Positions 38,470 through 50,427 are shown, counted from the stretch's first letter. The stretch: 64,000 bases of DNA from Aquilaria yunnanensis (GCA_039654915.1 CM077594.1:104360893-104424892); one strand, 5' to 3'. Translations and numbers: made by a program. The notes: generated by a model not told the origin, from the sequence alone.

Positions 38470-39722
38470 TGACAATTTAGAAATTTCAGTGGATAAATTG
38501 CGTCTGTTACTTTTAATTTTTAATTATTGTACAATTTTAGACTCTAACATTGATTTTATCCATAAAAAATTCCTAACATCATTTAAGTGTTTTATTTTGG
38601 GCATTTTATGTATGAAAAACATTACTGTTGACGGAAAATGCCATGTGGCATGCTAATGTGGACGATTTGCCAGAAGGCACTAAATCAATTGACATAGATG
38701 ACGTGGAAAAGTAAGGAAAAAAAAACTTGAAACCTTTTTCCACTCCGTCAGCCCACTTGACTCCCCTTTCAAAGACCTCACCCCCACATCGCCCTCTGCC
38801 ATGTTGCCCAGAATCCGGCAACCCTGTTTATCGATGCTTTTCTTCCTATCTCCAACAAACCTTTTGTTCCCATGGCAACAATCCTCTCAATTTTATCGTG
38901 AATCTTGTCCTTGGATTTTGTCCTTCCAATACCCACCTATTGTCGCAAATGTCTTGATACAATTCTAGCAACAAATTCAGCTTATGATTCTAGCAAATTA
39001 GGTAGCAAATTGGTTGTTGAAGATCAATTGAATGATAGATGATTGACCAATCAATGGTGGGCTTGGCATTTTGCTCGCATCTGTCCATTGACGGCCCAGT
39101 GTTTCCTTTGGGTCTATTCGTCAACAACGGGCTTGGGGATGATGCGAATCAAGTGGCAGCTTGACGGTTAGGCTTGGGCAGATGATGCGAATCAAGTGGT
39201 GGACAGAGGAACGGCTGATGACGTGATTCGAGTAGGGGACAGAGGGGCTGCAGATAATACCAATCAAGTGGGAAACAGAGGAGCGGCAGACAATGCAAAT
39301 AAAGTGGGAGATAGAGGAACACCAAACGACAGGGCAGTAGGGCAGGTGACCAAAGGCAATGGAGCAGGTGACCGGTGGTAGGGTGGTAGGGTGGGGGGAA
39401 TGACGGCGAGCCAAGGGAATCAATTTAGGTACTTGATACTTTTGATTATTTTTTCTTTAATTTTTTTTAATTTTTATATTTTTTATATTTTGCTTACTTT
39501 TCCAAATCATTTAATTATTGTGCCATGTGGAAATCATCCATGTTGGCATGCCACGTGACATTTTCCATCAACACTAAAATTTTTCATCCATAAAAGTATC
39601 AAAATGAAACACTTAAACGAGGTTAGGGATTTTTTATGGACAAAATCAAGGTTAGGGTCTAAAATGGTATAATAATTAAATGTTACCAAGGGTGCAATTG
39701 ATATAAATTTTAGTGGATTACT
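38470..39722. mobile_element. 1.25-kb TIR element with a minisatellite inside
   Basis: The left arm (38472-38690) and the reverse complement of the right arm (39500-39720) align over about 200 bases. Shared landmarks are ATTTTAGAC, TTGATTTT(A/G)TCCATAAAAAAT, GAAAATG(C/T)CA(T/C)GTGGCATGC. The interior differs in composition and contains about four or five copies of a unit of about 40 bp (39185-39330) built on AA(T/G)(C/A)AAGTGGG and ACAGAGGAGC-like words. Long TIRs with a non-matching interior suggest a Mutator-like element, possibly with captured DNA. No transposase seen. Confidence 0.6.
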
Positions 39723-40334
39723 TTTATATAGCGAAAATTATAAAAAATCCCCCAAAATTTGGTCAAACTTACAGTTATGCCCGACATTTTTAAAAAACCT
39801 ACACTTGCTCCTTCTAACATTAACATCATTATCCACCATCACCACAGAAAAGAGAAAACGCCTTATTTTGCCACCCTGGCCTTCTTCCCTGAAAACTTGA
39901 ACACCTAACTTCTGAATCTAAACAAAAATAAAACAAAATGAAAGTACGAAATTCTCCAGTGCTTCTCCTTCTTGCTGCCATCATCTCTTGTTGTCTTCAT
40001 TCTCATTTCCTCTGTTATCTTACCTCCTCCAGCTTGCTTAGAGTCATGCCAAAAGCTCTCCTCCATTCTCCAAGTTTGTCTTGTCGAATGAAATCTGCAC
40101 TCTCAATCCATCTTGACAAAATCTCACTGGCTCTTATTCAATTTGCTCACTGTCATCCTACTTAGACCTACTTTTTCTCTCTTGCTCAATCTAATCGTTC
40201 GCTTGGTGAAACAGAGAGGAAAATCATTAACTCGATGAATCAACAAATTGAGTTCATTAGCCTAACTCATTGACCAGTTCTAATTCATCAAATGCTCTAA
40301 TCATAAGGCTACCTGGAATCAACGACTATGGATA
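39723..40334. other. Intergenic strip left of the Copia element
   Basis: 39726-39830 resembles one arm of the MITE family at 493-939 (AAAAACCTACACTT). A plus-strand frame at 39938-40165 starts with a signal-peptide-like MKVRNSPVLLLLAAIIS but then loses any recognisable pattern. It may be a broken gene; I cannot name it. Confidence 0.35.
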
Positions 40335-40568
40335 TGTAAACCTTGGTGGAAAGTATTTTCGTTGATTGATTTTCTTCAAGAGTTCTCAAAGAACTTAAAC
40401 AAATCAAGAACAAAGACTTAAAGTCCAAGATAACTTCAACTTGATGACTAATTAATCTATGTACTTATCACTAAAGAGTTTTTAAGTGCATAAACTATGT
40501 ATGCATGACAGATATACAAATATATACAATATAACATAAGGTGTACATGTAAAAGATGGACTCTAATA
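40335..40568 (-). repeat. Copia 3' LTR
   Basis: On the plus strand it runs from TGTAAACCTTGG to GGACTCTAATA and aligns along its length with 62364-62598 (shared AACTATGTATGCATGA and ATAACATAAGGTG segments). A polypurine tract, GAAATGGGG on the minus strand (40569-40577), lies directly upstream. Confidence 0.8.
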
Positions 40569-40599
40569 CCCCATTTCAAGTTGGTGCATAGATATTTCG

Positions 40600-41110
40600 A
40601 ATGCCCAACTTGGAAGTAAGGTGCTCAAACTACTTTCATCTTAGTGCCTTAGTAAGCAAGTCTGTAAGTTGTTGGTTGCAAGGAACATGTGTTGCTTTAA
40701 TGTCCTTTGATTATATTTTCTCATGAACAAAGTGGCAATCTATTTCGAAGTGTTTAGTGTACTCATGAAAGATAAGGTTCCTTGCAATATGGATAGCTGC
40801 CTTATTATCATAGTAGAGTTGCATAGGTGTTGTTTGCTGAACCATCAAGTCCTTGCAATAAGCTCATTTATTGCTGAAGGCATAACATGATACTCAGCCT
40901 CTACTGAAGATCTTGAGATAAAGATTGTTTCTTAGACTTTCATGATATTTGTGCATTACCAAAAAAGGTGATATATCCTACAATGGACTTCCTCGAAATG
41001 GGACATCCTGCCCAGTTAGCATCAACATATGCATGAACACTTACTTTCACTTGTGCTAGAAAGAACAAACCAAGACCTTGTGTGCCTTTTAGGTATCAAA
41101 GAATATATAT
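40600..41110 (-). pseudogene. Copia RNase H remnant
   Basis: On the minus strand the area near 40860-40920 gives a motif of the SR-S-x-EAEYH type, then AINELI, characteristic of Copia RNase H. Neighbouring stretches on both sides match the domain but carry stops and shifts. It is the C-terminal part of pol after the reverse-transcriptase remnant at 41264. Confidence 0.65.
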
Positions 41111-41263
41111 GATCCCTTTGAATTGTACTACTGTTGGATCTTGCATGAACTGACTTAGAAAGTTATCTGAATAAGTAATAGCTGGACTAGTTATTGTGAG
41201 ATAAATTAACTTTCCGATCAATCTTTGATAAGGGCCAGAATCTTTCAGCTTCTTTTCTTCCTT

Positions 41264-41926
41264 TTAAGCCAAGTGATGTTGTTGTAGTAAAGGAACCCGA
41301 ACAGGTTTACAACCAAGCATGCCTGCTTCCTTGAGTACATCCAATGTATATTTACGCCATGAGAGAGAGATCCCATTGGGAGATCTTGTTGCTTCAAGAC
41401 CAAGGAAGCATCTTAGCTTCCCTAGGTCTTTAATGTAGAGCTCTTTATTCAAGCAGTCCTTTAGCCTTTGTATTTCTTCTTGATCATTACCAGAGATAAT
41501 CATATCATCAACATACAGTAGTACAATAGTAAACATGGTACCTTTTTGTAAGGTGAACAAGGAGTGGTCAGCTTTGAACTCAAGTGCATTATCACACTTA
41601 GAAGTTTGAATAGTTTTATTAAAATGATTCTTTATCATTGCATGAAAAAAGATAAAAGAGGAATAAGCATAAGACTTTCTCTTTAAAAGATAGGTCCAGG
41701 TACAATGACTATGGTCATCAACCAAGGTAAAGAAATAATGAGAACTTGACAATGTAGGAGTTTTGTAAGGTCCCCATATATCCATGTGGACTAGATAAAA
41801 AACAGACTCAGACCTACTTAAACTTATTGGAAAGGACTTTCTTGTTTGTTTTGCTAAAAAACACACTTCACAAGGCTCACTTTTGTCTTTAAAAGGTACT
41901 TCAAGAAGGTAAAGAGTAGAAGAATG
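41264..41926 (-). pseudogene. Copia integrase joined in frame to reverse transcriptase by a deletion
   Basis: The frame starts after the insertion point with pre-integrase and integrase sequence: PCEVCFLAKQTRKSFP (zinc-finger end), VHMDIWGPYKTPT (first catalytic Asp) and TLVDDHSHCTWTYLL. After CDNALEF it jumps to reverse transcriptase: TIVLLYVDDMIISGND (YVDD active site), then ELYIKDLGKLRCFLGLE. The end of integrase and the first half of reverse transcriptase are missing, so the fusion is a deletion product. The missing N-terminal part lies across the insertion at 60963-61143. Confidence 0.85.
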
Positions 41927-41931
41927 CTTAT

Positions 41932-44915
41932 TGTTGATACCCAATTTCGTCCGGCTTAAAAATAAAAAAAATTAATTAAATAAAAAAATTAATTATTTAT
42001 TTTAAAAATTAAAACTTATTAAAAAAAAAAATTATTGAATTACTTAATTAATTGATTACTTAATTAAAAAAATGATGATAGTAATAATGGCAATATTATT
42101 TTAGGGGCGTTCTTTTTAGTTTGTATGTTAAAAAAAAATGGGAAGAAAAAAACAAAAATAATAATAAAAAATGGGGAGAGTGGCCGACAGAGGCTCCCCC
42201 TCCCCTTATCCCTTATCTTCTCTCGCATTCTCGATCTTCATCTATTCTCTCCCTCTCACTCAACACACACACAGAAAAAAAAAAACAATCTTCTCTCTCT
42301 CTTTCCTCTCCCTCTGGCAGAGTACGCTTCGCTCTTCTTCTTCTTCTTCTTCTTCATCTCGCTCAAGAAGACACACAACAGAGCTCCTTCTCATCTTCCT
42401 CTCCTTCTCATCTCTGACTCTCTCTAAAAACAATTCTCTCACTCTCCTCTCCCTCTGACCTTCGCTATCTCTCTCTTCAGCTTCGCTCTCTCATCTTCCT
42501 ACTCTCACGATCACATCGCTTCTCCCTCATCTGGGCTCACACACACATGCTTCTGATCTCCGAGCTCTCACGTTCATCTCTCTGTCTCTCCCTCTTCTCG
42601 CTCCTCCCCTCCCCTCTGCGCTCCTCCGCTGCCGTTCTCTCGGCCCTGCTCCGTCAAGCAGCACCGTAACCTCTTACCCCCGCCGTCCATAGCCTCGACG
42701 TCATCGTGACGCTGCCGTCCCTCCACCACCGCGCCCACGCCTCGTGCTCTGCCATACCACGCTCGCCCGCCGTGCCCCCTCGCCCTTGCTGCCAGCTTCC
42801 TGCTCCGTCGCCTCCCTCCAGAGCTCCTCCATATCGCCTCCTGCAGCGCCTCCATCCAGCCTGCTGTCGCTTCTCCCCTGCTGGTCGCGCTCCATCTCTG
42901 CCTCCCGTTTGCGCTTCGCCCCCGCCGTCTCGCACCTTCCCCGCACACTGCCGTCCCGTCAGCTGCCACGTTGCACAGTCCACCTCATCGCGTCGTCCGC
43001 CCCATCCCCTGCCGTCGTTTGCGCTGCCAACTCCCTTACCCATCGCCGCCTTGATCGCCGACGAAACAGAACTGGAATTGAAAAAAAAACGAAAACGAAA
43101 AAGAAACAGATACGTCTTTGACCAGTCAAAACTTTTTTTGGTAAAAATTCTTGCTTAGTCTCTAGTTTTCTTTATTTTATCCATTTAAGCCACTAACTTC
43201 ATTTTATCTTGCAGATCAGTCACTGACAGCTGGATTTTCATTGATTTTTTTTTGTTTTATTTATTCTGTCTGTTTGAACTTTGCATTAACCTTAACTATT
43301 AAATTTATATAAAATATGTCTTAAATATTTTACTTCATGTTGTCTGTTGTATTTTTGTTTTGTTTGTTTTCTTTTTATTTATTCTCTTTATTTACTCATC
43401 GGTTGATTTATTTACTTACTTACTTGACTATTTTATTTATTTACTTATTTATTTATTTACTTACTTATTTATTTATTTAATTTCTTTGATTTCTTTCTTT
43501 GTTTTGTTTGATTTGTCATCTATAAAATTTAATCATTAAATCTATATAGGCATGTCACTCGGAATGTTTAACTCATTTTTATATTCTCTTGTTCTTATAG
43601 TTGTGATTTAGATCTCATAATGCATCTTGAAAACAACAAATATTAATAGTGTATAAAAATAATTAGTAAATTAATTACTCATGTATGCTTACTTTTCTCA
43701 TCATCCAGGAATTAAGAAACGATTTAATAAGAGTCAATTTTATAACACATGGTAAATTTCAAAGATCCGTCTTTGGTGGTTTGATAAAATCTTAAAACGA
43801 TTATTCACCCATATCCAGGTGGTTTGGTTAGAATCCATGGTTTGGATGTTAATTAATTTTATTTAAAGCAAACAAAACAAAACAAAAATTAAAATTAAAT
43901 AACGAAATCTCAATCGCAAACCGACTCGTTGTCCGGATCTGATATGAAAGTCCATAATTTTGGCATAATTTTGATTTTTTTTGCTTCTGGATTTATTTGA
44001 TTTGTCAATTTGAGACTTTAATTTTGTTTTTTTTAATTTGCAATTAAGTCATTAAATGCACTTATTTTCTATTATACTTTTGTTTGTTCAGCTAATTAAA
44101 GGCATAAATTAATTTAGGAATTAACATTAAGTTTAATTATATGATTAGGTTAGATAGTTATTTTTAATAAATAATTTGCCCCTGGTCTGATTTGATTTGT
44201 CTATTCAAGACTCTAATATTGTTCTGAGTTACAAATTAGGTGCTATTTTACTTATTTTTTTAAGTTTTGTTTGGATTATTAAAGTTATGAATTAGTTTAG
44301 AAATTAATGTTAAGCTTAATTATAGGATTAGATTAGATAAACTTCTTTTTAATTAATCTAAAAAAAATTAGTTTGACATAATCAAAAAGTCACGCTTAGA
44401 AAAATTTAATTAAATTAAAATAATTTCCATATCCGGATGATCCTGTAGGATCTACGGTTTGGAAAATATCAAACTTTTAAAATAAATAAATTAAATAAAA
44501 AGATAAAAAATCCATATTTTTACGATATGGATTAAAATTTCGTCAAATTCCGTGTCCAAATGACTCGGCAGAGTCCATGGTTCGGAATCCAAATCTTCCG
44601 TGTCCAAATGACTCGGCAGAGTCCATGGTTCGGAAGTATAAAATTTCATACAAATTAATTAATTTAAAAATCCACATTTCGACTAATCCAGTTAAAATTT
44701 CTAATTTTGAAAATTAACTGAGAATTATTTAAAAGCAAAGCAAAACAAAATTAAAATCAACTAAGGTGCCAATTTTTGGGCGTTTTAACAAAGTTGTTTT
44801 AACGTAACCGTACTCCCGATCCCCGAACTCTCGCAGACCATATTTTAGGTATCCAATCGACCTGAGCGAAAACCGATTGGTGGCGACTCCCGAAAACGAT
44901 CCGCACGTTGCCACA
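41932..44915 (+). repeat. 5' LTR of the Tat-type element
   Basis: 2,984 bp, TG...CA ends. It matches 57974-60957 at a constant offset of 16,042, with no difference noticed by eye. It has a CT-rich, then GC-rich block (about 42180-43080) that creates long artefactual open frames on both strands, then AT-rich sequence with TTTA/TTAC-type simple repeats (43375-43480). Near the end is a direct duplication of about 36 bp (44570-44635, each with GACTCGGCAGAGTCCATGG). The last part (44881-44890) contains TGGCGACTCC, the first ten bases of the primer site. Confidence 0.95.
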
Positions 44916-44918
44916 GCT

Positions 44919-44936
44919 TGGCGACTCCGCTGGGGA
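44919..44936 (+). other. Primer-binding site complementary to tRNA-Arg
   Basis: TGGCGACTCCGCTGGGGA begins three bases after the LTR. As I recall plant tRNA-Arg, this is complementary to its 3' end including CCA over all 18 bases. Priming by tRNA-Arg is a known trait of Ogre elements, which supports the lineage call. Confidence 0.8.
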
Positions 44937-46038
44937 CTCCGGTTAGTGAGTCGAGCCTAAAACTTGATTTGTTTTGTTTTGCTTTGCTTCTTTTTATGTG
45001 GATTTATATATTATATTTACTTAAGTAATCATGCATAATGCATTCACAAAATGAAGCTCTATACCCGAGCTTCCTTAAATCAAACACGATTCTTTCTAAG
45101 CGGAATTGGTGTTGCTGTCCTTGTGAGGCCACGGTCTCCAAGCCTTCACCGGTTTCAAAGTAGCAAAGTAGTGTATTGCCTTCTGAGACGGTTAGTCTCT
45201 GCATGGGCCCACGAAAAGCTACGACTCGAATTAATCCATTCCTTACATTAACCCTAGAGGGTAAGGAATCGGGCCGTCATTATGATTTAGTGACGGGATT
45301 CGGGAACTATCCCTTGCCTTTTTGATAAACCACCTTATGCATATAGAACTCCCCACTTAACCATAGAACTGACCATAGAATTTCTACCATTTTACCAACG
45401 CCATAAGTATATCCTTGTTATGCTGTGTTGTTGCTCTACACTTTTATTTTCTTCGTGTCTTATATTTATGGTTTTAACTTGTTTATCCATAATACTTCAT
45501 GAGTTGTTAATTACTATTTAACTTGTTAATAACCTTATTTTTCTTTTGTTATACTTCCGTTCTGTGCAAATATTCTTCATGCATCAAAACCACGCATCAA
45601 ACTATGCTAACTTTTTGGTCTTTTTAATAACAACTAAAAGTCTTGAAGTTCCATGATATTGGATAAGCAAACTCACTCATTGCATGCATTCCATTACATT
45701 AATCACGTGCATATAAAGTCTGATAAAAATAATCTCATTGCATGCATTTCATTACATCAATCACACGCATATAAAATCTGATAAAAACATAATCTCATTG
45801 CATACATCCATTACATTAATCACGTGCATATAAAGTCTGATAAAAACATAATCTCGTTGCATACATCCATTACATCAATCACGTGTATACAAAGTCTGAT
45901 AAAAACATAATCTCATTTTTCCTACATGCATCCATTGCATCAATCACATACGCATAGAATCTAATAAAATAAATATTCCTTTAAAAAGGTAAAATTGGAC
46001 CTCAACACTAATATTCAACTCGACTTCAAACAAGATTA
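44937..46038 (+). repeat. Leader region with tandem repeats of about 59 bp
   Basis: Non-coding leader between the primer site and the gag remnant. At 45677-45968 there are five diverged copies of a 58-60-bp unit built on AATCTCATTGCATGCAT, then ATTACAT, then AATCACGTGCATATAAAGTC. The rest has no recognisable feature. Confidence 0.75.
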
Positions 46039-46362
46039 ATGGCAGAACAAGCCGAAGGACGTCTTATAGAGATGGAGTCCAAGATAGAAAATATGGCCGG
46101 AGCAATTCCCTCCTCATTACACCAAAAAATGAAATTCATTATTGACAGAAAGTTAATCACAGTTTTGGCTGAAGAAAGCATTCTGCTATCACCTATATCA
46201 ATGGTAGCAAAGACCAAGTAGCCTCATCTTCCAAGTTGGAATGACCCAAATGCCAAATATGATTATAAAAAAGGTTCAATTGGACATGTAACTGAAAATT
46301 CTGTCATATTGAAACTCAAGGTTCAACAGTTGGTCGAGTCCAAGTTGCTAGGCCCGATGTGA
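46039..46362 (+). pseudogene. Tat/Ogre gag remnant
   Basis: It starts MAEQAEGRLIEMESKIENM, like the coiled start of Tat-lineage gag. After a TAG stop at 46219-46221 it continues in the same frame with WNDPNAKYDYKKGSIGHVTE, then a KLKVQQLVESKLL stretch. The latter corresponds to the conserved Tat/Ogre gag C-terminal motif in which a D/NPNA-x-C-x-Y-H-x-G...GH...ENC segment precedes a basic helix; here the cysteines are Tyr and Ser, so the knuckle is dead. The whole middle of gag is deleted. This is the best coding evidence for the element's ancestry. Confidence 0.7.
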
Positions 46363-49300
46363 TTGGTAATTGAAAGTGAAGATTTTGAGCTGGAATTACA
46401 TTAATTTTGGAAGGGCTCCAAGTCAGATCTGACCTAATAGTCCGCACACACTTTTGAATGACAGGGAATCCTTTGAATAAACTTGTATCTTTGAAAGCTT
46501 GCAAAAGTAATCTAATAGTAAAAATCTCCTAGATTTAGTCCAGAATCTAGGGTGTAGTCTTTGTTAAATGGACACCTGCTATTCTTTTTCTGGTACAACA
46601 AAAAGATGTGATGCGTGCATTCTACTACTTTCCATTTTTACACTCTTTGCTATTATACTATCCATTATTGCCATCACACTTTACTTTTCGACAACCGGTA
46701 ATTCTTTTTGTTCTCTAACAAAAAGATGTTGTGTGTGCATTCTACCACTTTTTAATCCCATTATTACTTCTACACATTCTACCAATTTTTACCAAAAATT
46801 CAATTATTACACCTACACATTCTACCACTTCTTACCAAAAATTCTGTTTTTACATCCATCTCTCACTCCTTTCCATTATACTATCCATTATTGCTATCAT
46901 ACTTTGCTTTCTAAATGATACTACTCGTGGGTGAAAATAAAAAGCTAAGGGAAATTTGATAGTAATGATCTTGAAAGTGCTGCCAAATCTAGTAAGAAGG
47001 ATTTCATATGTTGCACCTCAACCCTCAAAAAGAATTCACAGTGGTTATCAACATCCTTGCAAGAACTTTGGGGTTAGTTTCCAAACAAGGTAGCTCTCAT
47101 ATTAAATGACTTCAGTGGCTTCCCAATTCTCATAAATGCTCAAAAAAAAAAAAAAAAGGTTCTCAGTTTTCCGCAACACAAACTCCGAAAAGAAAAAGTT
47201 CATCCCTTCCATCAAAAAGCCATTAAAGGGAAAATCCAAAAAAAAAATCCAAAAAAAAAAAAAAAGAGAGACTGAGAAGCAAATAAAGCCACTTGAGTCA
47301 TCTCACTTCAAGAAGGCTATGATCTCGGTTCTCCATAACACAAACTCCAAAAAAAAGGGAAAAAGTTCATCCCTTCCCTCAAAAAGCCAACAAGGGAAAA
47401 TTCAAAACAAAAAAAAAAAGAGACTGAGAGCAAACACAAGCAAGTAAGGCCACTTGAATCATCTCATTTCAAGAAGGCTATGATCTCGGTTCTCTGTAAC
47501 AAACTCCGAAAAGAAAAAATTCATCCCTTCCATCAAAAGACAACAAGGGAAAATTCAAAACCAAAAAGGACTGAGAACAAGCACGAGCAAGCAAGGCCAC
47601 TTGAGTCATCTCACTTCAAGAGAGTTATCAAGTATGTCATCACCATAGCTCACAAAAAAAAAGGGAAACAAAAAAAAAAACAAAAAAAAAAAAGGGCTCA
47701 AGTTAGAGCAAAAGAAAGAAAACAAAAAAGTGAGCTATGGATTCTAGACTGAAAACCTGCAAAGGCGGTTTAGAACACAAAAGCAACCCTCAAGCCAAGC
47801 ATACATAAAGACCACGATAGTTGGGGGGCAACAGATGAGGTTTAACTTTCTGGAAAGAGTGGCAAGTTTGAGGTCATCACTATTGAGTTTTTCACCATAA
47901 TCAAATTTGCTCACGAGTAGTATTAAAAGACCATTCTTTCAAACCACTTAAACTTAACTTTTCTCAGACTTATCATCCTCATTCAGTTAAAAGACTATCA
48001 TTGTGAAATATGTTTCTACCTTATTTAATACTGCTCACGAGTAGTATTAAAATACCCTTCTTTCACACCACTCAAACTTAACTTTACTTAGACCTAATAT
48101 TTACCTCTTAATATTATTCTCATTCAGCTAAAAGACTGCTACAAAAAAAAAAACATTCAAACTTAATTTTCCTCACGCCTAACAGTTACCTCTCGATATC
48201 ATCCTCATTCAGCTAAAAGGCTATCCTTGTGAATCATGTTTATACCTTATTGCCTTGCACAGTTTATGTCTTTGAGTTGGAAAGGGAAGAGTGGCAGGAT
48301 ATTTTAATTAAAAATAAAGACCGTAAATTACTTTGTCAAGCTTTGCAAATTGATGAAAGTTTTTCTTTAAGGCCAAACCATTATTCATTAATGTGTGTAG
48401 ATTTAAAAGTGAGGAGATAGCTTGAGACTTTCTTTAAGAAGATGTGGTTCTTGTAAGAGAAATTCATGATCAAGGACCATCACAAAGGTCTAGAAATGCT
48501 CAACCTTCTGTTAAATCAAAGATCAAATGATACCTTTTATCCACATAAACACCATATTCAAGGGGGCAAAGTAGTCTCTACTAAGCGTAAGAAGAGTACT
48601 GCCAAGAAAGAAGCTCAATAAACAAGGGGGCAAGTCTTATGGATCAGAACCTGAGTCTAAGGAAGAGCAATCATTCGGATTATAACATGGGAATAAGTAA
48701 GTGTCGGCACGGTCACAAGAAAAGGGGCAAAGCAGACATTGAAAGTAAAGCCTTTGATGGTATCAAATCCATGACAATGGATGAGTACCCGAAAGAGATA
48801 TAAATTATGAGGCGGGCCAACTTTAAAGAAATTGAGGCCAAAATTCAAAGAACAAGTCAAAGAAAGAAGATTTTTGAAAAGAGTTAGGCTTTTGAGACAA
48901 TGAACAAAAGCTGGAAAGCATAAAGAGATTCAATAATAGTTCGAGAAGGAAATCACAAAGAAGATCCAGTAAAGTAAAGCAAAGACATGAAGAGCTAGAT
49001 TAAAAAAAAAAACATCAGTTACACATGCCTTGCATTCATGCATTTCACATCATGCATGCATGGCTTTTACATAACAGGGATCAAATGAAAAGCATGTCCG
49101 CAGCATGATTGCAGCAGTATAAGCTGAGATCTTAATGACATCAGCTCTTACCAATCTATCACTGGATACACAGCTAATATGCGGGACCAACCCGCATCAG
49201 GAATTCAAGGATAAAGTAGACAATATTGTCAAAAGCTTGGCTACCGATTCAATAATCGAGGCTACGCCTGAAAGGATAGGATTGACGCCAGTTAGTAGTA

Positions 49301-49709
49301 TCCAAGATAAGAGATAGCTATAGCCAAGGATAAGGCAGATATAAAAAAAAATATATATAAAGTAGACAATATTGTCAAAAGCTTGGCAATTGATTCAATA
49401 ATCGAGGCTACACCTGGAAGGACAGGATTGATGCCAGCTTAGCAGCATCCAAGATAAGAGATAGCTGTGGTCAAAGATAAGGCAGACATCAAGAAATATT
49501 GTCGTTGAAACTTTGTCAAAAGCGGACAATGGATTCAATAATCGAGGACTGGATCAACGGATAAAAAAAAATATCTATCAAAATGAAGTAGGATCTACTT
49601 TTCCGGTTAAACGGCGGATACGGTACTCCGTGACTCTCAAGTCGGTTCTCTCAGTTGCCCATAATAACTGATTCCTTCACCCCTTCTTTCTTTTACTTCC
49701 TCCTAGAAA
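46363..49709 (+). repeat. Repeat-rich non-coding interior in the usual place of pol
   Basis: No reverse transcriptase or integrase motif in any frame. Three repeat fields are visible: A-rich units of about 150 bp at 47130-47640 (each with a GTTCATCCCTTCC...AAAAAG core and a CCACTTGA(G/A)TCATCTCA core); units of about 110-130 bp at 47890-48230 (CTCACGAGTAGTATTAAAA and CTCATTCAGCTAAAAG words); and units of about 145 bp at 49216-49570 (GTAGACAATATTGTCAAAAG). A 63-codon frame at 48229-48420 and a 60-codon frame at 49135-49317 are open but unrecognised. Confidence 0.65.
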
Positions 49710-50258
49710 ATGGATCCTACTTTTTCCGCCTTGCGAAAGTATTTCCCTTCTCTCCCAATGAACATCCTCAAAAAGATCTACCAAGTTCGCTGTGAACGAT
49801 TAAGAGTTCTGATGCACAAAGGAATCCCTGAAGATGTGCGGTGGTTAATCGAAGCCAAGGTTCGTCTGGCAGGTGAAATCCCAGAGGCATTTGTGTCTCA
49901 CATGCCTGGTATAGGTAAAAGCTCTTATGCCAAAAAGCGAAGAGCGAAAAGGTTACAAGTCTGCCATAAATGTGAACGGTGGACTTGTAATACTAAATGT
50001 CGTTCTTTAGGGATGATCTCTGATAATCGAGAAGATAAAATACGATTCATTAAGAATGGCCTGAGTAAAGACTCGTTGGATGATATCCAATTGACTCTTG
50101 AGACGCATTCTTGTGGATCTGTGCAACGTGAACTACTTGGTTTGTGGAGCATTTTTCATGAAGAACGAAACCGTTACAGTCCCGGGAATCTGACTGTAAA
50201 TGACCCTGTTTGCCAGCTTGTAAGAAAACTGGATGGGAAGCAAATCCTCGACTCATAG
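49710..50258 (+). CDS. Cys-rich basic protein, copy 1 of 4 (virus-type nucleic-acid-binding protein-like)
   Basis: 182 aa, intact. The middle has a basic patch followed by a possible zinc finger: YAKKRRAKRLQVCHKCERW with four cysteines in the pattern C-x2-C-x4-C-x3-C (residues 85, 88, 93, 97), then an IS-x-N segment and FIKNGL. This order of features (G-K-S-x-Y-A, basic run, paired Cys, second Cys pair, IS-x-N, F-I-x-x-G) resembles the Cys-rich nucleic-acid-binding proteins of carlaviruses and relatives, some of which suppress RNA silencing or act in the nucleus. The flanks (first 65 and last 60 residues) are unfamiliar. It is the most diverged copy, and its upstream lacks the clear TATA box of copies 2-4. 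Function inferred only. Confidence 0.7.
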   Translation: MDPTFSALRKYFPSLPMNILKKIYQVRCERLRVLMHKGIPEDVRWLIEAKVRLAGEIPEAFVSHMPGIGKSSYAKKRRAKRLQVCHKCERWTCNTKCRSLGMISDNREDKIRFIKNGLSKDSLDDIQLTLETHSCGSVQRELLGLWSIFHEERNRYSPGNLTVNDPVCQLVRKLDGKQILDS

Positions 50259-50419
50259 AAGCCGTTAATGCCGTTACTGGACGAAAAACCAGTGGAAGAT
50301 GTGAGTCACAGTCACAATTACTGTACATACAGTTTGTTATATTTGGAAAAGTTTGCATTTTCTTTTGACAGATGTACATGCTCCCCTAAGTGTAATCGAC
50401 ACGTTATCCCTTTTCATCA

Positions 50420-50427
50420 CTATAAAT
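50420..50427 (+). promoter_or_regulatory. TATA box of CRP copy 2
   Basis: CTATAAAT, preceded by ACGTTATCCC and a TCATCA word, 121 bases before the copy 2 start codon. Confidence 0.6.

Noticed and set aside
42121..43158. Long open frames on both strands in the 5' LTR (and at 58163-59200 in the 3' LTR)
   Set aside because: They come from a CT- and GC-rich island, overlap each other in several frames and show low-complexity Ser/Pro/Arg composition. They are identical in both LTRs because the LTRs are identical, not because of selection.
47136..47752. Lys-rich frames at 47136-47447 and 47480-47752
   Set aside because: Produced by A-rich tandem repeats; poly-Lys products are typical artefacts.
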